Assembly (NCBI RefSeq): GCF_902859935.1
Contig: NZ_CADIKI010000002.1
Coordinates: 62,001 to 126,000, forward strand
Reading direction: 5' to 3'
DNA: 64,000 bases
From: Paraburkholderia fynbosensis
GTDB taxonomy: Bacteria > Pseudomonadota > Gammaproteobacteria > Burkholderiales > Burkholderiaceae
Of the stretch, positions 9,689 to 19,085 are shown piece after piece. Within the stretch, counting starts at the first letter, position 1. The number at the start of each line of letters is the position of its first letter. The position numbers and the translations under genes are program-made. Under the pieces are notes generated by a model. It was not told the DNA's origin. It saw nothing but the letters and a program-made list of their open reading frames with translations, and searched no databases.

Positions 9689-11830
9689 GTGAACGTTTTC
9701 TTCGAGGAATCGGGCAGTTTCAAGGCAGGCAGCGTGCTGTCGCGCCAGGGTGACGCGTTTCAGGTCGAGTTGCCGGGCGGCCGGCGTGCGAAGGTGCGCG
9801 CCAAAGACGTGCTGATCGAATTCGACAAGCCGAGCGCGGCCGAGCTGATGCAGCAGGCCGACGCCGCCGCGCAGGACATCGACCTGGACTTCCTGTGGGA
9901 ATGCGCGCCTGACGACGAATTCCCGTTCGCTACGCTGGGCGCCGAGTACTTCGGCGAAAGCTTCGGTTCGATCGAGCGCGCGGCGCTGGTATTGCGCATG
10001 CACGGCGCGCCGGTGTACTTCCGCCGCAAGGGCCGCGGCATGTATCAACGCGCGCCGCAGGAACAACTGAAGATGGCGCTGGCCGGCCTCGAACGCAAGC
10101 GTCAGCAGGCGCTGGTGCAGCAGGGCTACGAGGAAGAACTGAAGGCCGGCCGTTTGCCGGAAGCCTTCGCGGGCAAGACCGCGCTCGCGTTGCTGACCAA
10201 GCCGGACAAGAACACGATCGAATACAAGGCGCTCGAAGGCGCGGCCGCCGCGCGCGGCATTTCGCAGGCGCGCCTGATGCTCGAATGCGGCGCGATCCCG
10301 TCGGCGCGCGCGCTGCACGAGGCGAGATTCCTCTCCGAGTTCTTCCCGCACGGCACGGGCTTCCCGCCCGTCAGCGTTGGGAGCCTGCCGGAAGATTTGC
10401 CGGAAGCGAACGTCGAGGCGTTCTCGATCGACGACATTACCACCACAGAAATCGACGACGCGTTCTCCGTCGAGCACCTGGCCGACGGCCGTGTGCGGAT
10501 CGGTGTGCACATCGCCGCGCCGGCGCTCGGCATCCAGCGCGGCGACGAAGTCGACGCGATCGCGCGCACCCGCTTGTCGACCGTCTACATGCCGGGCGAC
10601 AAGATCACGATGTTGCCCGACAGCGTCGTCGAAGCATTTACGCTGGCTGAAGGCGGCTTGCGGCCGGCGCTGTCGCTGTATGTGATCGTGAATCGCGAGA
10701 CCCAGGAGATCGTCGCGAGCGAAACGCGCGCCGAGCGTGTGTTCGTGAAGAACAACCTGCGCCATAACACGCTCGACGAACTCGTCACCGAAGACGCGCT
10801 CGCCGCCGGCACCGGCGACTATCCGCACAAGGAAGACATCGCCGTGCTGTGGCCGTTCGCGCAGGCGCTGTTCGAAAAGCGCCAGACCGCGCGCGCGGGC
10901 TACGGTCTGCGCCGCGAAGTGCAGCGCAATACGGACTTCAACTTCTACGTGGAAGGCGAGCACATCACGATCACGCCGCGCCGGCGCGGTTCGCCGCTCG
11001 ACACGATCGTCGCCGAACTCGCCATTCTCGCCAACTCGTCGTGGGGTGCGTTCCTGCACGACCACGGCGTGCCGGGCATCTACCGCACGCAGCGCGCGTT
11101 CGGCGCGCCGAGCGGCCCGAAGCGCACGCGCATGCAGACCAACGCCGCGCCGCACGAAGGCCTCGGCGTCACGCAATACGCGTGGAGCACGTCGCCGCTG
11201 CGCCGTTACGTCGACCTGGTGAATCAGTGGCAACTGATCGCCTGCGTGCAGCATGGCGTGACCGCGAAACTCGCCGCGCCCTTCAAGCCGAAGGACGCCG
11301 ATCTGTTCGCCGTCGTGCAAGGCTTCGACGACACTTACACCGCGTATGCCGATCATCAGCGCCGCATGGAGTACTTCTGGTGCCTGCGCTGGCTGAAGCA
11401 GGAGAACCGCAAGCAGGTGGTGGCGTCGGTGGTGAAGGGCGATCTCGTGCGCCTCGAAGAGATTCCGTTGCTGCTGCATGTGCCGGGCCTCGGCGTGCAC
11501 GCGCGCGGCACGCGTTTGCAGATGGAAGTGATGTCGATCGACGAGCTGACCGTCGAAGCGTCCGTGCGTCTGTTGCACGTGCTCGACGCGCCGACCGTGA
11601 CGAGCGGCGCCGAAGCGGAGGAAGCGGAGGAAGCGGAGGAAGCGGATGAAGGCGATGACGAAATCATCGGCGCGGCCGACGACAGCGCCGAAGGCGAAGC
11701 CGAGGCGCAGGCCGAAGCCGAACTGGACGGCGACGCCGCAGCGGCCGATGCCGATACCGACAACGACAACGACGACGACAGTGCAAGCGGCGCAGCCGCC
11801 GATCAACACATCGCGGAGCCGGGACGATGA
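9689..11830 (+). CDS. RNase II-family 3'-5' exoribonuclease (RNB domain)
   Basis: 713 residues starting at a GTG (MNVFFEESGSF). Residues ~1-230 hold the N-terminal RNA-binding part; residues ~235-540 are the RNB catalytic domain with the metal-binding motif IDDITTTEIDDAFSVE, in which one of the usual aspartates is Glu, as in several beta-proteobacterial and plastid members. The conserved STSPLRRYVDLVNQWQL lies near residue 510. A recognisable S1 domain is weak at the C terminus, and the last ~70 residues are an acidic Ala/Glu/Asp-rich tail containing a 9-nt tandem repeat. The stop overlaps the aroE start (ATGA), indicating coupling. Confidence 0.9.
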   Translation: MNVFFEESGSFKAGSVLSRQGDAFQVELPGGRRAKVRAKDVLIEFDKPSAAELMQQADAAAQDIDLDFLWECAPDDEFPFATLGAEYFGESFGSIERAALVLRMHGAPVYFRRKGRGMYQRAPQEQLKMALAGLERKRQQALVQQGYEEELKAGRLPEAFAGKTALALLTKPDKNTIEYKALEGAAAARGISQARLMLECGAIPSARALHEARFLSEFFPHGTGFPPVSVGSLPEDLPEANVEAFSIDDITTTEIDDAFSVEHLADGRVRIGVHIAAPALGIQRGDEVDAIARTRLSTVYMPGDKITMLPDSVVEAFTLAEGGLRPALSLYVIVNRETQEIVASETRAERVFVKNNLRHNTLDELVTEDALAAGTGDYPHKEDIAVLWPFAQALFEKRQTARAGYGLRREVQRNTDFNFYVEGEHITITPRRRGSPLDTIVAELAILANSSWGAFLHDHGVPGIYRTQRAFGAPSGPKRTRMQTNAAPHEGLGVTQYAWSTSPLRRYVDLVNQWQLIACVQHGVTAKLAAPFKPKDADLFAVVQGFDDTYTAYADHQRRMEYFWCLRWLKQENRKQVVASVVKGDLVRLEEIPLLLHVPGLGVHARGTRLQMEVMSIDELTVEASVRLLHVLDAPTVTSGAEAEEAEEAEEADEGDDEIIGAADDSAEGEAEAQAEAELDGDAAAADADTDNDNDDDSASGAAADQHIAEPGR
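11612..11647 (+). repeat. In-frame 9-nt tandem repeat in RNase II-family gene
   Basis: Four tandem copies of GAAGCGGAG (the last ends in T), encoding Glu-Ala-Glu/Asp units in the acidic tail. Because the unit is a multiple of three, slippage would change tail length but not frame. Confidence 0.85.
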
Positions 11831-12690
11831 GCGCCAGTCAGACACGTGAGCGCTATGCGGTCATCGGCAATCCGGTCGGCCATAGCAAGTCGCCGTTTAT
11901 TCACGGCCGTTTCGCCGAGCAAACCGGCGAGCCGCTCGAATACGGCGCGCTGCTCGCGCCGGTCGACGCATTCGTGCCGCACGTGCGCGCCTTCATCGAC
12001 GCGGGCGGACGCGGTCTGAACGTGACCGTGCCGTTCAAGCTCGACGCGCATGCGTTCGCCACGACGTTGTCGCCGCGCGCGGCGGCAGCGGGTGCGGTGA
12101 ACACGTTGCGCTTCGACTCGAACGGCATCTATGGCGACAACACCGACGGCGTCGGTCTCGTGCGCGACATCGAGGTGAATCTCGGCGTGTCGCTGAAGGG
12201 CGCGCGCATTCTGTTGCTCGGCGCGGGTGGCGCCGCGCGCGGCGTGGTGCTGCCGATGCTGGAGCGCACGCCGCATACGCTGACCATCGTCAACCGCACC
12301 GCGGCGAAGGCCGAAGCGCTGGTCGATCAATTCGCGCAGGCCGCGCGCGACGCCGCGTGCCGCCTGACCGGCGGCAGCGCGCGCGCGATCGAAGCCGGCC
12401 AGTACGACGTGATCGTCAACGCGACGGCGGGCAGCCTCGACGCGTCGTTGCCCGACTGCGACGACCGCGCGTTCGGCAACGGCTCGCTCGCGTACGACAT
12501 GATGTATGGCGCGCATCCGACCGTCTTCATGGAACACGCACACAAGCTGGGCGCGCGCGGGGCCGACGGTCTCGGCATGCTGGTCGAACAGGCCGCCGAA
12601 TCGTTTCATGTGTGGCGCGGCGTGCGGCCCGACGGCGCGCCGGTGCTGGCCGAGTTGCGCGCGTTGCTGACGGCGCCGTCGCACGCGTAG
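11827..12690 (+). CDS. aroE: Shikimate dehydrogenase (NADP+)
   Basis: 287 residues. It reduces 3-dehydroshikimate to shikimate. The substrate-binding motif GNPVGHSKSPFIHG, the catalytic lysine in NVTVPFK (Lys71) and aspartate in GDNTDGVGL (Asp107), and the nucleotide-binding LLGAGGAARGV are all present. The ATG overlaps the stop of the RNase II-family gene by 4 nt. With aroQ this is the second shikimate-pathway gene in the window, in a separate operon. Confidence 0.97.
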   Translation: MSASQTRERYAVIGNPVGHSKSPFIHGRFAEQTGEPLEYGALLAPVDAFVPHVRAFIDAGGRGLNVTVPFKLDAHAFATTLSPRAAAAGAVNTLRFDSNGIYGDNTDGVGLVRDIEVNLGVSLKGARILLLGAGGAARGVVLPMLERTPHTLTIVNRTAAKAEALVDQFAQAARDAACRLTGGSARAIEAGQYDVIVNATAGSLDASLPDCDDRAFGNGSLAYDMMYGAHPTVFMEHAHKLGARGADGLGMLVEQAAESFHVWRGVRPDGAPVLAELRALLTAPSHA

Positions 12691-12738
12691 AGCCGCGCAT
12701 CGCCTGACGGTACCGACCATTCGAGAACTGGAACGCAC

Positions 12739-13461
12739 ATGACAGCAACGCGGCGCGCAAGCCGGCCCAGTCCGGCGCGATGGGTGGTCTATCTGGGCGC
12801 CGTGCTGGTGATCGCCTGGCTCGCGACGCAGGCGTTCTACTTCACGCAGATCGCGCTCTGGAATGACGTGAACCCGCGCTCGACCGCGTTCATGCGCTCG
12901 GACGCGTGGCGCCTGTCGCAGGATCGGCCGGATCTCCCGTTGCAGCATACGTGGGCGCCGTACGACCAGATCTCGCGCAATCTGAAGCGCGCGATCATCG
13001 CCTCGGAAGACGCGAACTTCGTCAACAACAAAGGCTATGAGACCGACGCGATCCTGCAGGCGTGGGAGCGCAACAAGGCGCGCGGCAAGATCGTGCGCGG
13101 CGGTTCGACGATCACCCAGCAGCTCGCGCGCAATCTGTTTCTGTCCCGTGAGAAGAGCTATATCCGCAAGGGCCAGGAGCTGATCATTACCTGGATGCTC
13201 GAAACCTTGATGGACAAGGAACGGATCTTCGAGATCTATCTGAACTCCGTCGAGTGGGGCAATGGAGTCTACGGCGCCGAAGCGGCGGCCCAGTATTACT
13301 ACAGGACGTCGGCGGCCAAGCTGAGCGCGGCGCAGTCCGCGCGCCTAGCCGTGATGTTGCCGCGGCCCAGGTACTTCGACGAACACCGCAGCTCCGCCTA
13401 TCTGACCCAGCGCGCACGCGTGATCGCGCGGCGCATGGGCGCGGCCGAATTGCCGGACTAA
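12739..13461 (+). CDS. mtgA: Monofunctional biosynthetic peptidoglycan transglycosylase
   Basis: 240 residues with one N-terminal membrane anchor (~15-37) and a GT51 glycosyltransferase domain that polymerises lipid II glycan chains. The catalytic glutamate is in [10 protein letters not shown] (Glu90), and the second motif is [17 protein letters not shown]. There is no transpeptidase domain. It lies 48 nt after aroE and is probably part of the same transcript. Confidence 0.96.
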   Translation: MTATRRASRPSPARWVVYLGAVLVIAWLATQAFYFTQIALWNDVNPRSTAFMRSDAWRLSQDRPDLPLQHTWAPYDQISRNLKRAIIASEDANFVNNKGYETDAILQAWERNKARGKIVRGGSTITQQLARNLFLSREKSYIRKGQELIITWMLETLMDKERIFEIYLNSVEWGNGVYGAEAAAQYYYRTSAAKLSAAQSARLAVMLPRPRYFDEHRSSAYLTQRARVIARRMGAAELPD

Positions 13462-13516
13462 ACGTTTTTTGCACCTGCGGCGCGGCCGCGGGTGCATGGC
13501 CTCGCGGGAAACTCCG

Positions 13517-14437
13517 ATGGAACTGCGGCAGCTGCGTTACTTCATCAGCGTGATCGAACACGGCAGCATGGGCAAGGCGGCGCTCGAACTGGGCGTCGTG
13601 ACCTCGGCGCTGAGCCAGCAGATCGCGCGGCTCGAAAGCGAGCTATCGACCCGGCTGTTGCAGCGAACCTCGAGCGGCGTCGTGCCGACCGATGCCGGCC
13701 TCGCGTTCTGGCGGCAGGCTCAGCTCGCATTACGCCATATCGACGACGCGGCGCTCGCCGCGCGCGAGGCGCGGCTTTCGGGACACGTCAGCGTCGGGCT
13801 CGCGCCCAGCACCACCGGCGTGCTCGGTCTGCCCTTCATGCGCGCGATGCGCGAACGCTATCCGGACATCCGGTTACGCATGGTCGAAAGCCTGTCCGGC
13901 TATCTCGCATCGATGCTCGGCGCGCGGACGATCGACCTCGCCATCCTGTTTCAGGAAGCACCCACCCAACGCTGGAGCGTCATGCCGCTGCTCGACGAGC
14001 GGCTCTTCCTGATCGGTGCGCGTGACCTGGCCGGCATGCCGACGCAACGCGAAGTGCGTTTGTCGAAGCTCGGCGATCTGCCGCTGATCCTGCCAAGCGG
14101 CTCGCACGGCTTGCGAGCCTTGCTGACCTCCGCGTTCAAACGCGCGAAGTACGAGCCGCATCTCGCCGCCGAGGCGGACGGCCTCGCGATCCTGATGGAC
14201 GCGGTGCGCGGCGGATTGGGTGCGACCATCCAGCCCGGCGCGGCGCTCGCGCGGTCGGAGAACGCGATGCTTGCAAGCAGCCGTATCGCGGACACCGACG
14301 CGGTCAGGGCGAACCTGCTGGTCAGCGTGTCCGACGACGAATTGTCCCCGGCTGCGCTGGCGGCGCGTGTCGTGCTCGCGGACGTCGCGCGTACGCTGGT
14401 GAAAGAGGGCCGCTGGCCCGGCGCGAAACTCCGATAA
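13517..14437 (+). CDS. tcuR: LysR-type regulator of the tricarballylate genes
   Basis: 306 residues: an N-terminal winged helix-turn-helix (MELRQLRYFISVIEHGSMGK onward, ~1-60) and a LysR substrate-binding domain. The open frame extends 16 codons upstream, but the family start MELRQLRYF is at 13517. It is immediately upstream of, and on the same strand as, tcuABC. In Salmonella, TcuR is the LysR activator of tcuABC responding to tricarballylate; the name here rests on that synteny, not on direct similarity that I could measure. Confidence 0.8.
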   Translation: MELRQLRYFISVIEHGSMGKAALELGVVTSALSQQIARLESELSTRLLQRTSSGVVPTDAGLAFWRQAQLALRHIDDAALAAREARLSGHVSVGLAPSTTGVLGLPFMRAMRERYPDIRLRMVESLSGYLASMLGARTIDLAILFQEAPTQRWSVMPLLDERLFLIGARDLAGMPTQREVRLSKLGDLPLILPSGSHGLRALLTSAFKRAKYEPHLAAEADGLAILMDAVRGGLGATIQPGAALARSENAMLASSRIADTDAVRANLLVSVSDDELSPAALAARVVLADVARTLVKEGRWPGAKLR

Positions 14438-14529
14438 CTCGATCAATACTGCCCTTCACGAAAACTGAAGACCTCTAGCCCGTTTGCTGATGGCGGCATT
14501 TGCCGTCACTGACTACAGTTCGCCTCGAA

Positions 14530-14607
14530 GCAATTACGTTGCATGGGATCGGAGTCAGCGAGGCGCATGGCCGACAGCCAAAGCGCCAACTCCGGTCGAC
14601 AGGAGGC
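14530..14607 (+). promoter_or_regulatory. Structured leader element, copy A (before tcuA)
   Basis: Ends at the tcuA ribosome-binding site. It contains a small hairpin GCAA-ttacg-TTGC (14530-14542), a conserved ATGGGA linker, then a long stem: ATCGGAGT (14548-14555) pairs with ACTCCGGT (14589-14596), inside which GGCGC (14562-14566) pairs with GCGCC (14583-14587) and TGGC with GCCA. The stem is followed by CGAC and AGGAGGC (14601-14607). The linker, stem base and ribosome-site flank recur before araG at 23903-23964. A GCCTC at 14522-14526 could pair with the GAGGC of the ribosome site, giving a possible OFF state. Confidence 0.65.
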
Positions 14608-14614
14608 AAGCTAG

Positions 14615-16072
14615 ATGGTCGATGTACTCGTGATCGGAGGAGGCAATGCCGCGCTGTGCGCCGCGCTGATGGCGCGCGAAGCGGGCGCGTCGGTCCTCCT
14701 TCTCGAATCGGCCCCGCGCGAGTGGCGCGGCGGCAACTCACAACACACCCGCAATCTGCGCTGCATGCACGATGCACCGCAAGACGTGCTCGTCGAGGCG
14801 TATCCGGAAGATGAATACTGGCGCGACCTGCTGAAGGTGACGGGCGGCATCACGAACGAGCATCTCGCGCGTCTCGTGATTCGTGCGTCCGCAACCTGCC
14901 GTCCGTGGATGCGCAAACACGGTGTGCGGTTTCAGCCGCCGCTGTCCGGCGCGCTGCACGTCGCGCGCACCAACGCGTTTTTCATGGGCGGCGGCAAGGC
15001 GCTCGTCAACGCGTACTACCGCAGCGCCGAAGCGCTCGGGGTGCGGGTTCTCTACGACACGCCGGTCGACGCGATCGAACTCGACGATGGCCGCTTCGTC
15101 GCGGCGCGCAGTGGCAGCCGTCGTTTCGAGGCGCGTGCCTGCGTGCTGGCGGCGGGCGGCTTCGAATCCAATCGCGAATGGCTCAGACAAGCGTGGGGCC
15201 AGAATGAGCGCGGCGAATGGCCGGCGGATAACTTCCTGATTCGCGGCACGCGCTTTAACAAGGGCGTGTTGCTCAAGTACATGATCGACGCGGGCGCGGA
15301 TTCGATCGGCGATCCGTCGCAATCGCATTGCGTCGCGATCGACGCGCGCGCGCCGCTCTACGACGGCGGCATCTGCACGCGGATCGACTGCGTGTCGCTG
15401 GGCGTAGTGGTCAATCGTGAGGCCGAGCGGTTCTATGACGAGGGCGAGGACTTCTGGCCCAAACGTTACGCGATCTGGGGACGCCTCGTTGCGCAACAGC
15501 CAGGGCAGACCGGCTATTCGATCATCGACACCAAGGCGATCGGCCGTTTCATGCCGCCGGTGTTTCCTGGTGAGAAATGCGACACGCTGGCCGGACTGGC
15601 TCGCCAGCTCGGTCTGCCGGAAGCCGCGTTCGTGCGGACCATCACCGCGTACAACGACGCCTGCCGGGTCGGCACGTTCGATCACACCGCGCTCGACGAC
15701 TGCCACACCGAGCGGCTCGTCCCACCGAAGACCCACTGGGCCCGGCCGATCGACACGCCGCCGTTCTACGGCTACGCGCTCAAGCCCGGCATCACGTTCA
15801 CTTACCTGGGGCTCAAGGTCAACGACCGGGCTCAGGTGCATTTTGGCGGCCAGCCGAGCGAGAACCTGTTCGTCGCGGGCGAGATGATGGCCGGCAATGT
15901 GCTCGGCAAGGGCTATACGGCAGGGGTCGGCATGTCGATCGGCACGGCCTTCGGGCGCATCGCCGGGACGGAGGCGGCGCGGGCCGCACAGGCGGCTGCG
16001 CAAGCGGGGTACGCGGGGCAAGCGGCTCGCAGCGCACACGAATCATCGGGAGCTCTCAGTGCAGAAAATTGA
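14615..16072 (+). CDS. tcuA: FAD-dependent tricarballylate dehydrogenase
   Basis: 485 residues, a flavoprotein of the fumarate reductase/succinate dehydrogenase group. The N terminus [18 protein letters not shown] binds the FAD dinucleotide, and a C-terminal [20 protein letters not shown] closes the flavin site. TcuA oxidises tricarballylate to cis-aconitate and passes electrons to TcuB. Directly upstream is the structured leader copy A with an AGGAGGC ribosome site. It overlaps tcuB by 14 nt. Confidence 0.92.
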   Translation: MVDVLVIGGGNAALCAALMAREAGASVLLLESAPREWRGGNSQHTRNLRCMHDAPQDVLVEAYPEDEYWRDLLKVTGGITNEHLARLVIRASATCRPWMRKHGVRFQPPLSGALHVARTNAFFMGGGKALVNAYYRSAEALGVRVLYDTPVDAIELDDGRFVAARSGSRRFEARACVLAAGGFESNREWLRQAWGQNERGEWPADNFLIRGTRFNKGVLLKYMIDAGADSIGDPSQSHCVAIDARAPLYDGGICTRIDCVSLGVVVNREAERFYDEGEDFWPKRYAIWGRLVAQQPGQTGYSIIDTKAIGRFMPPVFPGEKCDTLAGLARQLGLPEAAFVRTITAYNDACRVGTFDHTALDDCHTERLVPPKTHWARPIDTPPFYGYALKPGITFTYLGLKVNDRAQVHFGGQPSENLFVAGEMMAGNVLGKGYTAGVGMSIGTAFGRIAGTEAARAAQAAAQAGYAGQAARSAHESSGALSAEN

Positions 16073-17282
16073 AGCGCTGGCGCGTGAAGCGCAGCAACTG
16101 GCGGACTCGCCCGGCCGCGCCGATCCCTCTGTCGAGCGTGATCCGCAGTCGCGAGTCATCCGGATCGTGCCGCTGACCGATAACGAAACCGAAGTCGCGC
16201 GACAGATGCAGATATGCAACGCGTGTCGCTATTGCGAAGGTTTTTGCGCGGTATTTCCGGCGATGACGCGCCGCCTCGAATTCGGCAAGGCCGACGTGAA
16301 TTACCTGGCGAACCTGTGCCACAACTGCGGCGCGTGCTATCACGCGTGCCAGTACGCACCGCCTCACGAATTCGCGGTGAACGTCCCGCAGGCGATGGCG
16401 AAAGTGCGGCTCGAAACTTATACCGAGTACGCGTGGCCGCCCGTGATGGGCGTGCTGTACAAACGCAATGGCCTGACCGTCTCGCTCGCGCTGGCGGCGG
16501 GGCTCGCGCTGTTCCTGATACTCGGCACCGCGCTGTCGGGTTCGCTGCTCGACTACCGCCCGGGCGCGCGGACGTCGAGCTTCTACGCGATCTTCCCGCA
16601 CAATCTGCTCGCGCTGATCTTCGGCGCGGTGTTCGGTTTTGCGGCGCTCGCGCTGGGTATCGGCGTGACGCGGTTCTGGCGCGACGTGTCGGCGGGTACG
16701 GCCTCGGCGCCGGCGATCGTCGAAGCGACGCGCAACGTGCTCGGACTCACCTACCTCGACGGCGGACACGGCGACGGCTGCAACGAAGCGGACGACCGCT
16801 TCACGCTCGCGCGCCGGCGCTTTCATCACTTCACGTTCTACGGCTTCATGCTGTGCTTCGCCGCGACCGTGGTGGCGACGCTGTATCACTACGTGCTGGG
16901 CGAGGAAGCGCCTTATTCGATGCTGAGCCTGCCGGTCGTGCTCGGCTCGTTGGGCGGCGTCGGTCTGCTGCTCGGCCCGGCCGGTCTGCTGTGGCTCAAC
17001 CTGCGGCGCGATCCCGCGCGCGGCGACGCGAAGCAGCGTCCGATGGATCGCGGTTTCATCGCCTTGCTGTTGGTGACGAGCGCCACCGGCCTCGCGCTTC
17101 TGATAGGCCGCGACACGTCCGCCATGCCCGCGTTGCTCGCGTCGCATTTGGGCGTGGTGATGGCGCTGTTCGCGACGTTGCCGTACGGCAAGTTCGCGCA
17201 CGGCATATATCGCAGCGCCGCGCTCCTCAAGTCCGCGATCGAAAAACGCCGCGGTAGCGGCCTGCAAGCCGGCGCCGACTGA
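16059..17282 (+). CDS. tcuB: Tricarballylate utilisation Fe-S/heme membrane electron-transfer protein
   Basis: 407 residues from a GTG at 16059 with GGGAG upstream; the frame is open further back but that part is the shadow of tcuA. Two 4Fe-4S cysteine sets occur near the N terminus: Cys53, 56, 59, 63 and Cys87, 90, 93, 97. These are followed by about six membrane segments with histidines suited to heme b. TcuB reoxidises TcuA and delivers electrons to the quinone pool. The overlap with tcuA implies translational coupling. Confidence 0.92.
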   Translation: MQKIEALAREAQQLADSPGRADPSVERDPQSRVIRIVPLTDNETEVARQMQICNACRYCEGFCAVFPAMTRRLEFGKADVNYLANLCHNCGACYHACQYAPPHEFAVNVPQAMAKVRLETYTEYAWPPVMGVLYKRNGLTVSLALAAGLALFLILGTALSGSLLDYRPGARTSSFYAIFPHNLLALIFGAVFGFAALALGIGVTRFWRDVSAGTASAPAIVEATRNVLGLTYLDGGHGDGCNEADDRFTLARRRFHHFTFYGFMLCFAATVVATLYHYVLGEEAPYSMLSLPVVLGSLGGVGLLLGPAGLLWLNLRRDPARGDAKQRPMDRGFIALLLVTSATGLALLIGRDTSAMPALLASHLGVVMALFATLPYGKFAHGIYRSAALLKSAIEKRRGSGLQAGAD

Positions 17283-17336
17283 GCCTGAAGCGTGAAGCGT
17301 CGCCGGCACCGCAAAGACAAAATAACGGAGACTTCG

Positions 17337-18650
17337 ATGATGAACCCCACAAACACGATCGAGACAAGCGCGGGCACGTCCCGCGTGTCCAAAGTCGGCG
17401 CGGTACTGCGCGTGACCAGCGGCAACTTTCTCGAACAGTTCGACTTCTTTCTGTTCGGCTTTTACGCGCCTTACATTTCGAAGGTGTTCTTCCCGACGAG
17501 CAGCGAATTCGCGTCGCTGATGCTCACCTTCGCCGTGTTCGGCGCGGGTTTCCTGATGCGGCCGCTCGGCGCGATTTTCCTCGGCGCGTACATCGACCAG
17601 GTGGGGCGTCGCAAGGGCTTGATCGTGACGCTGTCGATCATGGCGAGCGGCACGATACTGATCGGCTGCGTGCCGGGCTTCACGTCGATCGGTCTGCTGG
17701 CGCCAGCCCTCGTGCTGCTCGGGCGGCTGTTGCAGGGCTTTTCCGCGGGCGCCGAACTGGGCGGCGTGTCGGTCTATCTCGCTGAGATCGCGACGCCGGG
17801 TCATCGGGGTTTCTATACGAGTTGGCAATCGGCGAGCCAGCAGGTCGCGATCGTGATCGCGGCGGCGCTCGGCTACGGCCTCAATCACTGGATGAGCGCC
17901 GAGACGATCGGCGCGTGGGGATGGCGCATTCCGTTCTTTATCGGCTGCGCGATCGTGCCGCTGCTTTTCGCGTTGCGCCGCTCGCTGGAAGAGACGGAGG
18001 CGTTCAAGGCGCAGCGGCATCGTCCCGGCGCGCGCGAAGTGTTCGGCACGCTGTTGCAGAACTGGCAGGTCGTGTTCGCGGGCATGCTGCTGGTCGCGAT
18101 GACCACCACGACGTTCTATCTGATCACCGTCTACACACCGACCTTCGGCAAGACCGTGCTGAAGCTCTCGACGGCCGACAGCCTGATCGTGACGCTGTGC
18201 GTCGGCATCGGCAATTTCATCTGGTTGCCGGTTGGCGGCGCACTGTCGGATCGCATAGGACGCCGGCCGATCCTGATCGCGATTACCGTGCTGGCGATCC
18301 TGACCGCGTATCCGGCGCTGTGGTGGCTGGCGTCGTCGCCGGGCGTCGGCCGCATGCTGATCGTGCTGCTGTGGTTCTCGTTCTTCTTCGGCATGTACAA
18401 CGGCGCGATGGTTGCCGCGCTCACCGAAGTGATGCCGGAGAACGTGCGCGTGGCCGGCTTTTCGCTCGCGTTCAGCCTCGCTACGGCGGTCTTCGGCGGC
18501 TTTACGCCAGCGGTGTCGACCTACCTCATCCAGGTGACGGGCGACCGGGCGGCGCCGGGCTACTGGCTGAGCTTCGCCGCCGTATGCGGCCTGGTCGCGA
18601 CGTTGGTCCTCTATCGTCGCAGCGGAGTAGCGAAGCGGTTTGCGACGTAG
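17337..18650 (+). CDS. tcuC: MFS tricarballylate/citrate-type proton symporter (MHS family)
   Basis: About 437 residues with twelve predicted membrane segments. The start [20 protein letters not shown] and the loop DQVGRRKG between helices 2 and 3 mark the metabolite:H+ symporter subfamily, to which TcuC and CitA belong. It starts at one of two adjacent ATGs (17337 or 17340) after AACGGAG. As the last gene of tcuRABC it should import tricarballylate; citrate is the obvious alternative substrate. Confidence 0.9.
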   Translation: MMNPTNTIETSAGTSRVSKVGAVLRVTSGNFLEQFDFFLFGFYAPYISKVFFPTSSEFASLMLTFAVFGAGFLMRPLGAIFLGAYIDQVGRRKGLIVTLSIMASGTILIGCVPGFTSIGLLAPALVLLGRLLQGFSAGAELGGVSVYLAEIATPGHRGFYTSWQSASQQVAIVIAAALGYGLNHWMSAETIGAWGWRIPFFIGCAIVPLLFALRRSLEETEAFKAQRHRPGAREVFGTLLQNWQVVFAGMLLVAMTTTTFYLITVYTPTFGKTVLKLSTADSLIVTLCVGIGNFIWLPVGGALSDRIGRRPILIAITVLAILTAYPALWWLASSPGVGRMLIVLLWFSFFFGMYNGAMVAALTEVMPENVRVAGFSLAFSLATAVFGGFTPAVSTYLIQVTGDRAAPGYWLSFAAVCGLVATLVLYRRSGVAKRFAT

Positions 18651-18673
18651 CTCCGGCGACGATTCTGCCTGGG

Positions 18674-18699
18674 AAAAGCCCGCGGTCGCGGGCTTTTTT
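18674..18699 (+). terminator. Intrinsic terminator after tcuC
   Basis: A-run, stem GCCCGCG-GT-CGCGGGC and a run of six T. It ends the tcu transcript and isolates it from the sugar cluster; the flanking A-run makes it functional in both directions. Confidence 0.9.
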
Positions 18700-18859
18700 C
18701 ATGCGCGGCGAAAACGGGCGAGACAGTCCGGTGAGCGCTCTGACGCCGGCCCCGGCGCGCTTCACGCCGCTAATCCGAGCGTCGGCACGTCAGCCTTCTC
18801 GCGATCCAATTCGGATCAAAACACCCTAAATCCCATTATTTGAATTCGCCATTCACATA

Positions 18860-18889
18860 TTGGAGATTTCTCAAAAACGGTCCTACAAT
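18860..18889 (+). promoter_or_regulatory. Putative promoter of the iclR-dgoK-dgoA operon
   Basis: -35 element TTGGAG (18860-18865), 18-nt spacer, -10 element TACAAT (18884-18889). It sits inside the AT-rich patch about 190 nt before the IclR-type gene. The distance leaves room for a long leader or autoregulatory sites. Confidence 0.5.
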
Positions 18890-19085
18890 CCAACCCAACA
18901 CGCGACGTGAGCCGGAAGCCCTATCCATCCGGCCGCGCAAAAGCGACAGCAAAAAAACTGGAGACAAGGCCAAACCATGCCCGACATCACGAGGCAGCAC
19001 CCCTGCGCCCGCCGCTTCGCGCGTCCTCAAGGCTTCTCCTCCGGCCCCGCGCTGTAAGCGCACACACCACCGAAAGCCAATCGCC

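Larger units (their letters stand above)
18651..19085. other. Intergenic region carrying tcuC terminator and IclR-gene promoter
   Basis: About 435 nt. Apart from the terminator (18674-18699) and the putative promoter (18860-18889) it shows an AT-rich patch around 18820-18890, unusual for this replicon and typical of a regulator-binding region. An open frame running through it into the IclR gene lacks a ribosome site and looks non-coding. Confidence 0.6.

Noticed and set aside
13462..13500. Inverted repeat GCACC..GGGTGC with a nearby T-run after mtgA
   Set aside because: The T-run precedes the stem on the plus strand and is an A-run after it on the minus strand, so it is not a terminator in either direction.
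14530..14607. Leader considered as a known guanidine, SAM, glycine or fluoride riboswitch
   Set aside because: The conserved loops of those classes (for example tandem ACGR loops) are not present.
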